From Bacteroidales bacterium (GTDB taxonomy: Bacteria; Bacteroidota; Bacteroidia; Bacteroidales; UBA932): a stretch of DNA of 45,347 bases. The position numbers were made by a program, and so were the translations under genes. Below are positions 1 through 7,165 of this stretch, in pieces (position 1 is the stretch's first letter; the number at the start of each line of letters is the position of its first letter). A model generated the notes under the pieces. It saw nothing but the letters and a program-made list of their open reading frames with translations. It was not told the DNA's origin and made no database searches. The stretch is taken from the NCBI GenBank assembly GCA_017550025.1, contig JAFYLU010000032.1:1-45347 (forward strand), read 5' to 3'.

Positions 1-227
1 AGCAGGCCCAAAGAGCCTAGTATCCAAGCGAGCCCCAAAGCACCATAACCGATATTATAGAGAGTTCCCCCTGATGGATTTTCAAATATAAACGCAAGGA
101 TTAGAAGACCGAAAAACATCAAGTTGTAGATCAACCAGAACCACCAATATTCACTTCTGGAGGCTTTTCCTTTAAAATCTGATTATTTTTTAATGAAGCA
201 GGTTTTGTAAGATTCAATGATATTCAT
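1..227 (-). pseudogene. DUF805 family membrane protein, early in-frame stop, cut by window edge
   Basis: Reading the minus strand from an ATG at 227-225 gives a start typical of DUF805 proteins (MNIIESYKTCF), then a TAA at 183-185 (codon 15). The same frame continues with DFKGKASRSEYWWFWLIYNL and hydrophobic residues to the window edge. The family normally has an aromatic residue where the stop lies, so this looks like a single nonsense change, not a frameshift. No ATG follows before the first membrane segment, so re-initiation looks unlikely. It lies 34 bp downstream of the CFI-box gene and may be the tail of the same operon. DUF805 proteins are small inner-membrane proteins of unknown function. 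The rest lies outside the window; a sequencing error cannot be excluded. Confidence 0.6.
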
Positions 228-261
228 ATCTAACTAATGTTTATATATAAGATATTCACTT

Positions 262-1044
262 TTAAACTTTTATCCTGCAAACTCCATATTTATCAGCTAG
301 AAATTGTACCATCTCCTTATATGAGTCCAGGCACCCCTGATTATCCCCCTTCCCCAACAAATCCAGACAATGATAAATCACATCTCTAATCATAGAATAT
401 ACAGAAGCAGCATCGAAATCTTGATCTATCGTCTTAACTATAGCAGGAGCAATCTCATAATATTCAGAAATAAGCTGCCTTCCTTCTTCATTTTGAGACA
501 TCCAATTATCCCGGAACTGTCTGAGTACATTCAATTCATCACAATCATCAGGCTTTCCGTAATGTTTGCACATCGCCGTAGTCAGGAAACAGAGCGAACC
601 GCTTGAGCCGGAAGAGGTCGAAGTCCCAGATCCGTAATTATGTGTTGAATACCTTGCATTATTAGCATAGCACACGAGCATAATCTGGTCTCCCGGGAAA
701 TAAAGCCCTTTATTTGCAAACCTCTGATACACACTATCAGGCATCGTATTTCTTGAGGCAACATAAAAATTGCGCCCACTGCGAGAACTTAACTTATCAA
801 CGAACTGATTTAAGCGATCGTCCTTACTATATTCCCAATCTGCACGGATAAAATCATACCATACAGTGGTCTCGCGACCGCGCAACGAAGATTCCCGGAT
901 AGTATCATCAGGCATTAAAGCCTCCCATACGCGACACGGGATATTGCATAAATATATACTTTGACCATATTTTGACCATTCTGAGGTCAGACATTCAAAT
1001 TCACGCAATTGAATATCACATCCTGCAATTGTTACTGTTGGCAT
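262..1044 (-). CDS. CFI-box-CTERM domain protein
   Basis: The protein has 260 residues. The N-terminal ~135 residues match nothing I recognise. A low-complexity Gly/Ser/Thr linker (about 138-150) joins them to a C-terminal domain starting CFLTTAMCKHYGKPDDCDEL (152-171) and continuing with LRQFRDNWM and ISEYYEIAPAIV. That is the signature of the CFI-box C-terminal domain found at the ends of many otherwise unrelated bacterial proteins; its biochemical role is not established. It has no signal peptide or clear membrane segment. It follows the metalloprotease gene by 25 bp on the same strand and is the last intact gene of the island train in the window. The linker-plus-tail design suggests a variable N-terminal module attached to a common adaptor, which is inference. 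Confidence 0.7.
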   Translation of the reverse strand: MPTVTIAGCDIQLREFECLTSEWSKYGQSIYLCNIPCRVWEALMPDDTIRESSLRGRETTVWYDFIRADWEYSKDDRLNQFVDKLSSRSGRNFYVASRNTMPDSVYQRFANKGLYFPGDQIMLVCYANNARYSTHNYGSGTSTSSGSSGSLCFLTTAMCKHYGKPDDCDELNVLRQFRDNWMSQNEEGRQLISEYYEIAPAIVKTIDQDFDAASVYSMIRDVIYHCLDLLGKGDNQGCLDSYKEMVQFLADKYGVCRIKV

Positions 1045-1069
1045 ATTTCATAAATAATTAACCTTCTTA

Positions 1070-1735
1070 TTACTTTCTTGTGCATCCAAAGGATGGATGC
1101 GCAAAAGATTCTTCAGGCGTAAGCGTAATCTGATCTCGAGACGTAAAGCCTTTCAATTCATTGACTTCAATCTCATTGAAATGTTTCATACAATCACTGA
1201 ATTTAGGAGCAGCCCCAAACTCTCCAAAATATGCCTTTGCATATTCCACTCCGGCCTCAATCGCCTCAACCCTGTCCGCTCCTCCGGGATGTGTCTCACA
1301 TTCCATTGTATCTGCAAGTGCATTCTCAAACTGGCTTACATCCATTCCGTTAAGTCCGGCCCTGACACCAGCAAAGAAATCACAGCAAAGTTCCTCCTGA
1401 TGGGAATTAAAACCAGTATCCATTCCCTGCAATACTCTATGCCCCATCTCGTGTGTCACCACCATATCAAGTCCATCCTGTTCAGAAATTCCCATTTCCA
1501 TAAACTGGTCATAACTGAACACAAGAATATCATCATTTAAAGTATATGGATTCAACGGATAAACGCCTATCGTATCCGATTCAGCCACCCCAAACGGCTC
1601 ATCAATATGAAAGAAATCACTGGCATCAGTAACAGACTGCATAATCATATCATCCGTCAAAGATGAGCCATAAAGTCCCCTGATATCATTGAACCAGGTG
1701 TCGGGAAGTAAATCTTGTATAAAATCTGGAAACAT
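1070..1735 (-). CDS. HExxH zinc metalloprotease-like protein
   Basis: The protein has 221 residues. A zinc metallopeptidase signature, HEMGH, lies at 95-99 in the context DMVVTHEMGHRVLQG. It is followed by EELCCDFFAGVRAG (114-127), whose acidic residues are the likely third metal ligand, and by a HPGGADR motif at 149-155. A HP-x-x-x-x-R motif after the active site is typical of M48-like and related gluzincin peptidases. No signal peptide or membrane segment is apparent, so a cytosolic protease is likely, with unknown substrate. It sits 52 bp after the 252-aa unknown and 25 bp before the CFI-box gene. Together with the caspase-like gene it makes two proteases in one train. Exact family assignment is uncertain. 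Confidence 0.72.
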   Translation of the reverse strand: MFPDFIQDLLPDTWFNDIRGLYGSSLTDDMIMQSVTDASDFFHIDEPFGVAESDTIGVYPLNPYTLNDDILVFSYDQFMEMGISEQDGLDMVVTHEMGHRVLQGMDTGFNSHQEELCCDFFAGVRAGLNGMDVSQFENALADTMECETHPGGADRVEAIEAGVEYAKAYFGEFGAAPKFSDCMKHFNEIEVNELKGFTSRDQITLTPEESFAHPSFGCTRK

Positions 1736-1787
1736 ATTTAGTTGATTAAGGTTTTAATATTATTGAGAGTGGAATAATGGAAATCTA

Positions 1788-2546
1788 TCACCTGATACGC
1801 GTCCTCATTTCATATGCCCTATCTATTGTTTCCTCATTGATATGTGAAACTTGCTGAGCGACCTGTGGCAGGTAATTATCCACTATTTTATAAAGTATTT
1901 TGGCCGGTGAACTTGTATCAGATAGAATAATTATGCTTGACATTATTCTTTTATATCCATCTACAGCATTTCCTCGTCTATGAGAAGTTATAACGTCTTC
2001 ATTTTTCGACAGAACAGGAATTGGCATCCAAGTCCTTCTCCCATAAATCCATTCTTCCACCTCTGCTTTAAAGATTTGGAACCTTTCATCGTGAAGGTGT
2101 TCTATTGTAGGAATGGAATGAACATACGCTTGAAAGATATCATTGAGTTGAAACAGAGATATTCTACGATGAAGTACCAACATGATAGGTATCACACTGG
2201 AATCTACTTCATCATAGTAACTAAGCGAAGTTCTACCTGCATACCACTCAAGAAGGGCTTTCATATAGACTGTTACTGCAGTATTAAAAATATCTGTATC
2301 TTCATAATCAGCAACAAAATCAAGACAATGACACTGAAGTAATAATTCTTCAAGGAGCATTTCACTGGTTGCGGAATTATTAGAATCATCGTGAAAATCT
2401 CGACAAGATCCAATTACAGTATGTATCAAAGACTCACTCTTGCAGTTCCTTTCTACAATGAGAATATCCTCTAATTTCTCTAAGGTGCAAATGACCCTAT
2501 CGAATACCACATCTTCTGACTTGAGCATTATCTCTATACCTCCCAT
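1788..2546 (-). CDS. Uncharacterised island protein, paralogue of the 315-aa protein at 7166-8113
   Basis: The protein has 252 residues and matches no family I recognise. It aligns along most of its length with the 315-aa protein upstream. Shared blocks include LxSED near the start, LLEWYAGR and YYDEVDxSVIPIM in the middle, RGxAxDGYKRI, and SxINEExID near the end. The longer paralogue has an extra acidic/charged C-terminal tail of about 50 residues missing here. It looks soluble and mostly helical. Both copies follow a zinc-ribbon gene by exactly 12 bp, so the pair was duplicated as a unit. The start could instead be the seventh codon (ATG at 2526-2528), which has GGAGGT upstream. Confidence 0.75.
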   Translation of the reverse strand: MGGIEIMLKSEDVVFDRVICTLEKLEDILIVERNCKSESLIHTVIGSCRDFHDDSNNSATSEMLLEELLLQCHCLDFVADYEDTDIFNTAVTVYMKALLEWYAGRTSLSYYDEVDSSVIPIMLVLHRRISLFQLNDIFQAYVHSIPTIEHLHDERFQIFKAEVEEWIYGRRTWMPIPVLSKNEDVITSHRRGNAVDGYKRIMSSIIILSDTSSPAKILYKIVDNYLPQVAQQVSHINEETIDRAYEMRTRIR

Positions 2547-2558
2547 AATACTTATTAC

Positions 2559-2942
2559 TTAAGGTTGCTTCATCAATTCCTCTATAAAGTTCTTGATCCA
2601 TAAAAGGTTTAGATCATTACCTATCCATGCACCTGTAACGGCTAAGGCATGATAAGAATGGGGGATTCTACAATCAAACTTAATAATACTCTCTAATCCA
2701 TCTTGTCTACAACATGGACACTCAAAATGAGCAAAGACCATTTTAAAATCATTCTCACATTTAGGGCAATACAAATGAGCATTATTCCCCACATACATAT
2801 CGCCTCTACACTTTTGGCAAACCCACTTTTGGGGAGTAACATAATGTCCTAATTCGACACATGTAGGACAGGGAGCAAACAATTGATAGTATTTAACACC
2901 GTCCTTGATAAAGCTTTTAAGTTCCATATTCGTTGATATCAT
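2559..2942 (-). CDS. Small zinc-ribbon protein (copy 4 of the island's shared module)
   Basis: At most 127 residues; the start is probably the sixth codon (ATG at 2925-2927), which aligns with the start of the copy at 8126-8488. The module reads: FIKDGVKYYQL, CPTC, CQKC, GDMYVGNNAHLYC (first Cys of CPKC), CPCC, then a variable stretch and a C-terminal helix ending in FIEELMKQP. Four CxxC pairs could bind two zinc ions. The last nine residues are identical to those of the copy at 8126-8488, suggesting a fairly recent duplication. It sits between a 55-aa membrane protein and the 252-aa unknown. Adaptor or sensor function is plausible but inferred. Confidence 0.8.
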   Translation of the reverse strand: MISTNMELKSFIKDGVKYYQLFAPCPTCVELGHYVTPQKWVCQKCRGDMYVGNNAHLYCPKCENDFKMVFAHFECPCCRQDGLESIIKFDCRIPHSYHALAVTGAWIGNDLNLLWIKNFIEELMKQP

Positions 2943-2949
2943 ATTTCAC

Positions 2950-3117
2950 CTATTCAAAGAAAAGGATATAGCAAATCATCAATATAATGACAATGATAAT
3001 CCGCACACCGATATTTTTCAGGAATACCTTCCTCCACTCTCTATTATATGCTTTATCATGTTCAGTATGATTGGTCTTCTTATTTGGAACTTCATCCGGA
3101 AAATACATTTTGCCCAT
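2950..3117 (-). CDS. Short membrane protein, 55 aa, MGKMYFPDE family
   Basis: A 55-codon reading frame runs from ATG (3117-3115) to TAG (2952-2950) on the minus strand. Its first residues, MGKMYFPDEVP, match the start of the 75-aa membrane protein at 3831-4058 (MGKMYFPDEIP), so it is a genuine gene. A charged Asn/Lys/His-rich stretch follows, then one hydrophobic segment (IGVRIIIVIILMICYILFF) and a terminal Glu. That suggests a single-pass inner-membrane protein with a cytosolic N-terminus. It lies just upstream of zinc-ribbon copy 4 and downstream of the 220-aa membrane-anchored gene. Its function is unknown; it probably pairs with a neighbouring component at the membrane. Confidence 0.72.
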   Translation of the reverse strand: MGKMYFPDEVPNKKTNHTEHDKAYNREWRKVFLKNIGVRIIIVIILMICYILFFE

Positions 3118-3142
3118 ACACACGTGTAAAACTATGTTTCTA

Positions 3143-3805
3143 TCATTTAGATTTGGAGAAGCATCTTATGAATTCTGCATCAAAACGTCTTTCCAAAGTC
3201 TCATATAGAGGGCTGCCAAATAAGTCTCTAAAAAAGTCGTACTTCTTTAGCATTTTTATAGTCTTGTCTTTTTTGCAATAACCACTGCAGAAGTGAGCCT
3301 GATTCATCATATAACAGAACAACTGTTCTGTAGTTAGCATGTCTGATATTAGTCTAACATAACGCCGTTTTGCTCTTGGTGACAAGAAGGACTTATCTAC
3401 CATTTCCACACAATCATATATGTACTTAAAGATCTGCTCTAACTCTGACCGATATTCCAACTCTCTTACAAAGTTCTCCCAGATCTCAGCAGATAAATGA
3501 CCATTCATATATTGTGTCCTCAATCTACACGAAGTTAACGAATAATAGTCCGTAAAACTTCGATAAATTGAGTGTTCAGTATTAACAACAAATTCACAAT
3601 CATCAGAACCATCTATGAACATCAACTTTCTTCCTTGTATTAACTCCGTGCTATTTATCCGAGTTCCCGAGAGTTGAACTCGTAGCATATTTGTCATAGC
3701 AGTAAACAATGTCTGAAATGACGAAACCATATACGATGCCAATGAAACCAACAAGGCGAAGAATGCTATAATAGCGACAATAATATCAACAAATACTGGG
3801 TCCAT
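3143..3805 (-). CDS. Membrane-anchored protein resembling putative phage abortive infection proteins
   Basis: The protein has 220 residues. One N-terminal membrane segment (about 5-27, VFVDIIVAIIAFFALLVSLA) is followed by a cytosolic helical region. The C-terminal half has the pattern ELEQIFKYIYDCVEMVD...RRYVRLISDMLTTEQLFCYMMNQ...MLKKYDFFRDL. This resembles the putative phage abortive infection (putAbiC) family, whose members combine N-terminal membrane segments with a Y-x-x-x-L-R-x-x-L-s-x-x-E-L-type core. The match is from memory of the family pattern and needs a profile search. It lies 25 bp after the 75-aa membrane protein and before its 55-aa relative. An abortive-infection-like effector would fit an anti-phage role for the island. 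Confidence 0.5.
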   Translation of the reverse strand: MDPVFVDIIVAIIAFFALLVSLASYMVSSFQTLFTAMTNMLRVQLSGTRINSTELIQGRKLMFIDGSDDCEFVVNTEHSIYRSFTDYYSLTSCRLRTQYMNGHLSAEIWENFVRELEYRSELEQIFKYIYDCVEMVDKSFLSPRAKRRYVRLISDMLTTEQLFCYMMNQAHFCSGYCKKDKTIKMLKKYDFFRDLFGSPLYETLERRFDAEFIRCFSKSK

Positions 3806-3830
3806 AATAGTTTAAGTTGAATTTTTGAAA

Positions 3831-4058
3831 TTATTTTATTTGCTCCCAGGCAAACATCAGGCAGCCTACAATAATTCCGACTAATACTAAACATAGGAGA
3901 GATTCCCAGAATGAAAAAGAATAATATCCGATCAAAATAGCGCCCGTAATTCCTCCACCTATAGAAACAACCCACTCTACGATATTTTTATCTTTCCAAT
4001 CTCGCTTCTTTTTCTTTGAATATGTAGGTATCTCATCCGGAAAATACATTTTTCCCAT
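3831..4058 (-). CDS. Small two-pass membrane protein, MGKMYFPDE family
   Basis: The protein has 75 residues. The start MGKMYFPDEIPTYSKKKKRDW is basic and presumably cytosolic. Two hydrophobic segments follow, roughly residues 29-48 (VVSIGGGITGAILIGYYSFS) and 53-70 (SLLCLVLVGIIVGCLMFAW). The N-terminus matches the 55-aa protein at 2950-3117, but the membrane parts differ, so the shared element is the soluble leader. It starts 2 bp after the stop of the caspase-like gene, so it is very likely co-translated with it. I do not recognise a known family. It may anchor or be cleaved by the protease, which is speculation. Confidence 0.72.
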   Translation of the reverse strand: MGKMYFPDEIPTYSKKKKRDWKDKNIVEWVVSIGGGITGAILIGYYSFSFWESLLCLVLVGIIVGCLMFAWEQIK

Positions 4059-4060
4059 AA

Positions 4061-5008
4061 CTAATACAAACAGAAATCTTTAGGATAAAAAGGAGCGTGA
4101 ATAAGTAATGGTAATTGATACTTATTCAAAACTTTAGCAGCATATATGCTAGCGAACTTATTAGCCTCCTCCAATATCTCCACTATACTCATTTCCTTAT
4201 CTATATACTCAAGCAGTCCAAAGGCAAACGGACTATGACCACCGGGAACACCATCCCAGGAATAGTGTCCTAAAGATGTAGAAACATCCATTATAGTATT
4301 CGGTCCTCCATTTACAGGATCCGTATCCCAATTACCTTCTTGGATACTTGCACAAGCATCAGATATAAGTATCACATTGTTAAAGCAAGGACTTAATTTT
4401 TCGTCCAACAACTCCAATGATATTGGATAAGATGGAGATGCACTTTCATCGGTCGCCATAATGTAATGCCGCCCTTGATTTGTTGCTCCGTGACCAGAGA
4501 AATAAAATAGGACATTCTCATAATATGGACCTTTCTCTTTGCAGAGCCTAAGTATAGAATCTACCATTGCATTTTTTGATAAATCTGTTTGCACAATGGT
4601 ATCAACCCCTATCTTCTGCAATTTCTCAGCAATAGCCCTGACATCACTAACACAATTATCTAATTTCGTACTCGGATAAGAGTAATTATTATTTCCAATC
4701 AACAACGCAACTATCTTTTTATTAGAAATCGGCGTTTCAGATAAAGGCACTTCTGTTCTTGTAGGAGCCTCATTCAATAATTCTCCATTCCACCAATATC
4801 CATAATGCACGGCAACACCATCCTTATACAATGTGCCGATACCCGACATTGTACCATTCACCCATGAGCCTAAATAAGATCTGCCATCTGGCCAGACACA
4901 AGAGGCTCTCACCGAATGCGGCAATCCATTTTCATCTAATGTTCCGATGTATAAACCACCATCGGGGAATGTATATGTTGAGAAATTGCTCATACTTATC
5001 GCCGTCAA
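4061..5008 (-). CDS. Caspase-like (C14) protease with N-terminal MORN repeats
   Basis: The protein has 315 residues. The N-terminal ~75 residues carry MORN-type repeats (PDGGLYIG, PDGRSYLGSWVNG, YKDGVAVHYGYWWNG). Then comes a caspase-hemoglobinase fold: ALLIGNNNY at about 101-109, LDNCVSDVRAIAEKL at 116-130, YFSGHGA with the candidate catalytic His at 173, and ILISDACAS with the candidate catalytic Cys at 219. Both members of the dyad are present, so it is likely active. Caspase-like proteases cleave partner proteins and in bacteria often trigger cell death or activate effectors. MORN repeats commonly bind lipids or proteins. Its start overlaps the preceding zinc-ribbon stop by 4 bp, implying coupled translation. 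Candidate substrates are the neighbouring proteins; this is inference. Confidence 0.88.
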   Translation of the reverse strand: MTAISMSNFSTYTFPDGGLYIGTLDENGLPHSVRASCVWPDGRSYLGSWVNGTMSGIGTLYKDGVAVHYGYWWNGELLNEAPTRTEVPLSETPISNKKIVALLIGNNNYSYPSTKLDNCVSDVRAIAEKLQKIGVDTIVQTDLSKNAMVDSILRLCKEKGPYYENVLFYFSGHGATNQGRHYIMATDESASPSYPISLELLDEKLSPCFNNVILISDACASIQEGNWDTDPVNGGPNTIMDVSTSLGHYSWDGVPGGHSPFAFGLLEYIDKEMSIVEILEEANKFASIYAAKVLNKYQLPLLIHAPFYPKDFCLY

Positions 5009-5319
5009 ATATTATCTAGAATGCACATAAACCATTTCAAGGAATTTTCGACAACGCCGACATTGCCTACAGAAATAGCAGATGCAATTTCTTTCCTTGA
5101 GGCTATTGTGCGATTATGAAGTCCTTTATCACAACTCATCCTCATATCAGTGATATGAGCATATTTTCCGCATCTGCTGCAATGAATAAATGCCCTCTCA
5201 TCAATATACAGCCGACCATTGCAGGTTCCTCCATGAGTCCACTGTTCTAATTGAAAATCATTATTATTTGCTGCACATTTAGGACAAGGCATTAACAAAT
5301 TAAATTTTCTCTGACTCAT
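5005..5319 (-). CDS. Small zinc-ribbon protein (copy 3, shortened)
   Basis: The protein has 104 residues. It lacks the N-terminal G-V-x-Y-Y-x-L strand seen in copies 1, 2 and 4, but keeps CPKC, then TCNGRLYIDERAFIHC (first Cys of CSRC), a lone Cys where the last pair normally lies, and a C-terminal amphipathic helix (ISVGNVGVVENSLKWFMCIL). The CNGxLYI-D-A-x-x-x-C core matches the tail of the large GTPase (CNGHLYVGDNAEMVCGKC). The gene overlaps the AAA+ ATPase end by 20 bp and the caspase start by 4 bp. It is therefore sandwiched between them and probably made in fixed ratio, suggesting an adaptor between ATPase and protease (inference). Confidence 0.75.
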   Translation of the reverse strand: MSQRKFNLLMPCPKCAANNNDFQLEQWTHGGTCNGRLYIDERAFIHCSRCGKYAHITDMRMSCDKGLHNRTIASRKEIASAISVGNVGVVENSLKWFMCILDNI

Positions 5320-6772
5320 TTCTCTTTCGCGCTTCAGTCGTCCTTTGCTCAGTACTCTTTATGACAGATACAGCGGACTTAAAGTCATCCTTAGTTATTC
5401 TAACATCATTAACATCCTTAGACATTGTTGCCTTTCCATTAACGTCCATTTGGAGTTGTCTCCTTATCGCGGACATCGCAGTTTCTGTATATAAAGCAGA
5501 AATGTCCGCTCCAGAAAAGCCTTCAATCAGATTAGCTAAAGACATCAAGAATTCATCGGTTACTGTATCATCGAATACGGTTTTATCCTCCCATTTAACA
5601 TATTTGCACAATATGTCATATCTGGACTCACAATCAGGTTGAGGTACCTCCAAATCTTTATCGAATCGACCTGGACGACGTAAAGCAGGATCAATTGCAT
5701 TTAATCGATTAGTCGCTCCAATAACAAAGACACGATGGCTTGATTTAATACCATCCATTAAGGAAAGAAGTTTACCGACTAAAGAAATTTCATGATTCTG
5801 GCTATCTTTCTCTCTGATTGATGCGATAGAATCAATCTCATCTATAAAGATCACTGCATTTCTCTTTCTTTCGGCTTCCTCAAATTTCTTCCCCAGATTA
5901 TATTCTCCGACTCCCTTATACTTTTGCAGTGCATCTGACAAATCAATCTCTATGAATGCTGCTCCAAAAGACTGTGCAACAGCTCGTGCAATCATCGTCT
6001 TACCGTTGCCTGGAGGTCCATATAGAAGAACTCCTTTCGGTGGTTTGACACCAAACTTTGCAAAATATTCAGGATAATTCAGCGGAAGCTGTATCATTCG
6101 TCTAAGCTCATCAATAACCTTTTTCTGTCCTCCTATTTTCGAGAAGTCAATTACCTGCTGTGGATTCAGTGGTTTGCCTTTAACGATTATCTCTGTCTCT
6201 GACGTTATCCTACAAGGCAATGAGTCAGACACCGGCTTGGGGATAACCTCAGTAAAGTCACATACCACAGCATCCTTGACAGATCTGTTGAAGAAGTATT
6301 TTTGCTGAGTACAAAAAAGATTGACCTGTTTTCTAAAATCTTTTTCAGCAGCCTCAAATTCAGTCTCAGACCAGGTCTCAACATCATCCTCACGCAATCT
6401 AATGGTCACAGATTCAGCTATAGGAACCTCGGAGATATCCATAACTGATATTTCAACTTCAGACCTTTTATTTGTCGTATTGTCTCTTTGAGGCATTAGT
6501 TCTTTAGCAAACCAGACATACCCTCTACCTTCAGTCAAATAACGTGATTGGCTAGGCAATTTTGCTAGTTTTGTATACAATACAAAATCCGTTAATTCTA
6601 ATGGATTATGACATTCTATCTTGATGTAAAATTCTACCATTCCATCACGATATGTCGGATATGCCTCTAAAAGTTCATTCCAGTCATCTTCCAACATCCA
6701 TGCAGTCAAGCCATGCGGCGACAGATCATAATGATTATGGGCAGCACTATATTTAAGAATTTTGAACTTCAT
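5300..6772 (-). CDS. AAA+ ATPase with Cdc48-like N-domain
   Basis: The protein has 490 residues. The N-terminal ~200 residues resemble the Cdc48/VCP substrate- and cofactor-binding domain (VPIAESVTIRL, then a region ending CRITSETEIIVKG). A single classical AAA domain follows: linker IDFSKIGGQKKVIDELR (209-225), Walker A GPPGNGKT (252-259), a YKGVGE pore-loop region (285-290), Walker B IFIDEID (308-314), sensor ATNR (353-356) and arginine fingers RRPGRF (365-370). All key residues are intact. The C-terminus is charged and helical. Known relatives unfold or extract proteins as hexamers. It is encoded 7 bp after zinc-ribbon copy 2 and overlaps copy 3, so ribbon proteins may be its adaptors. It probably feeds substrates to a protease or remodels the GTPase complex; the target is unknown. 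Confidence 0.9.
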   Translation of the reverse strand: MKFKILKYSAAHNHYDLSPHGLTAWMLEDDWNELLEAYPTYRDGMVEFYIKIECHNPLELTDFVLYTKLAKLPSQSRYLTEGRGYVWFAKELMPQRDNTTNKRSEVEISVMDISEVPIAESVTIRLREDDVETWSETEFEAAEKDFRKQVNLFCTQQKYFFNRSVKDAVVCDFTEVIPKPVSDSLPCRITSETEIIVKGKPLNPQQVIDFSKIGGQKKVIDELRRMIQLPLNYPEYFAKFGVKPPKGVLLYGPPGNGKTMIARAVAQSFGAAFIEIDLSDALQKYKGVGEYNLGKKFEEAERKRNAVIFIDEIDSIASIREKDSQNHEISLVGKLLSLMDGIKSSHRVFVIGATNRLNAIDPALRRPGRFDKDLEVPQPDCESRYDILCKYVKWEDKTVFDDTVTDEFLMSLANLIEGFSGADISALYTETAMSAIRRQLQMDVNGKATMSKDVNDVRITKDDFKSAVSVIKSTEQRTTEARKRNESEKI

Positions 6773-6779
6773 GGATAGT

Positions 6780-7148
6780 TTATTTACATTGTTTCAGCAA
6801 TGAAGCAGTCACTCTATTCAACCATTCCAAGCCAGCAAGCCCCGTAACCATACCGGAGATAGATAATGCTTCACCTAAATGTTTAAGGTCATCTAGGTAT
6901 ACACTTTTCTCATGTCCAGCTTTTTTACAATCACAGCAAACATATCCCCATTCTATAATTGGAGCACTATAACCACAATCCAGACAATAATAATATCCGT
7001 TATCGCCTATATACATATCTCCATCATCTTTAGTATGTTTCCAATATTCCGGAGTGGTTGGACGTCTTTCCATAAGACAGACAGGACATGCTATATACAA
7101 CTGATAATACTCGACCCCATTTTTTGTAAAATGTTTTACCTCTGGCAT
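6780..7148 (-). CDS. Small zinc-ribbon protein (copy 2)
   Basis: The protein has 122 residues. The shared module is clear: FTKNGVEYYQL, CPVC, then GDMYIGDNGYYYC (first Cys of CLDC), CCDC, and a C-terminal helix LSISGMVTGLAGLEWLNRV ending KQCK. The second CxxC pair of copies 1 and 4 is replaced by a His/Lys/Asp stretch (KHTKDDGD), so it probably binds one zinc firmly. The C-terminal G-x-A-G-L-E-W-L matches the end of the large GTPase (SKAGLEWFGR). It lies 17 bp after the 315-aa unknown and 7 bp before the AAA+ ATPase. Its function is unknown; adaptor is the simplest idea. Confidence 0.78.
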   Translation of the reverse strand: MPEVKHFTKNGVEYYQLYIACPVCLMERRPTTPEYWKHTKDDGDMYIGDNGYYYCLDCGYSAPIIEWGYVCCDCKKAGHEKSVYLDDLKHLGEALSISGMVTGLAGLEWLNRVTASLLKQCK

Positions 7149-7165
7149 AATTCTATATTATTAAA

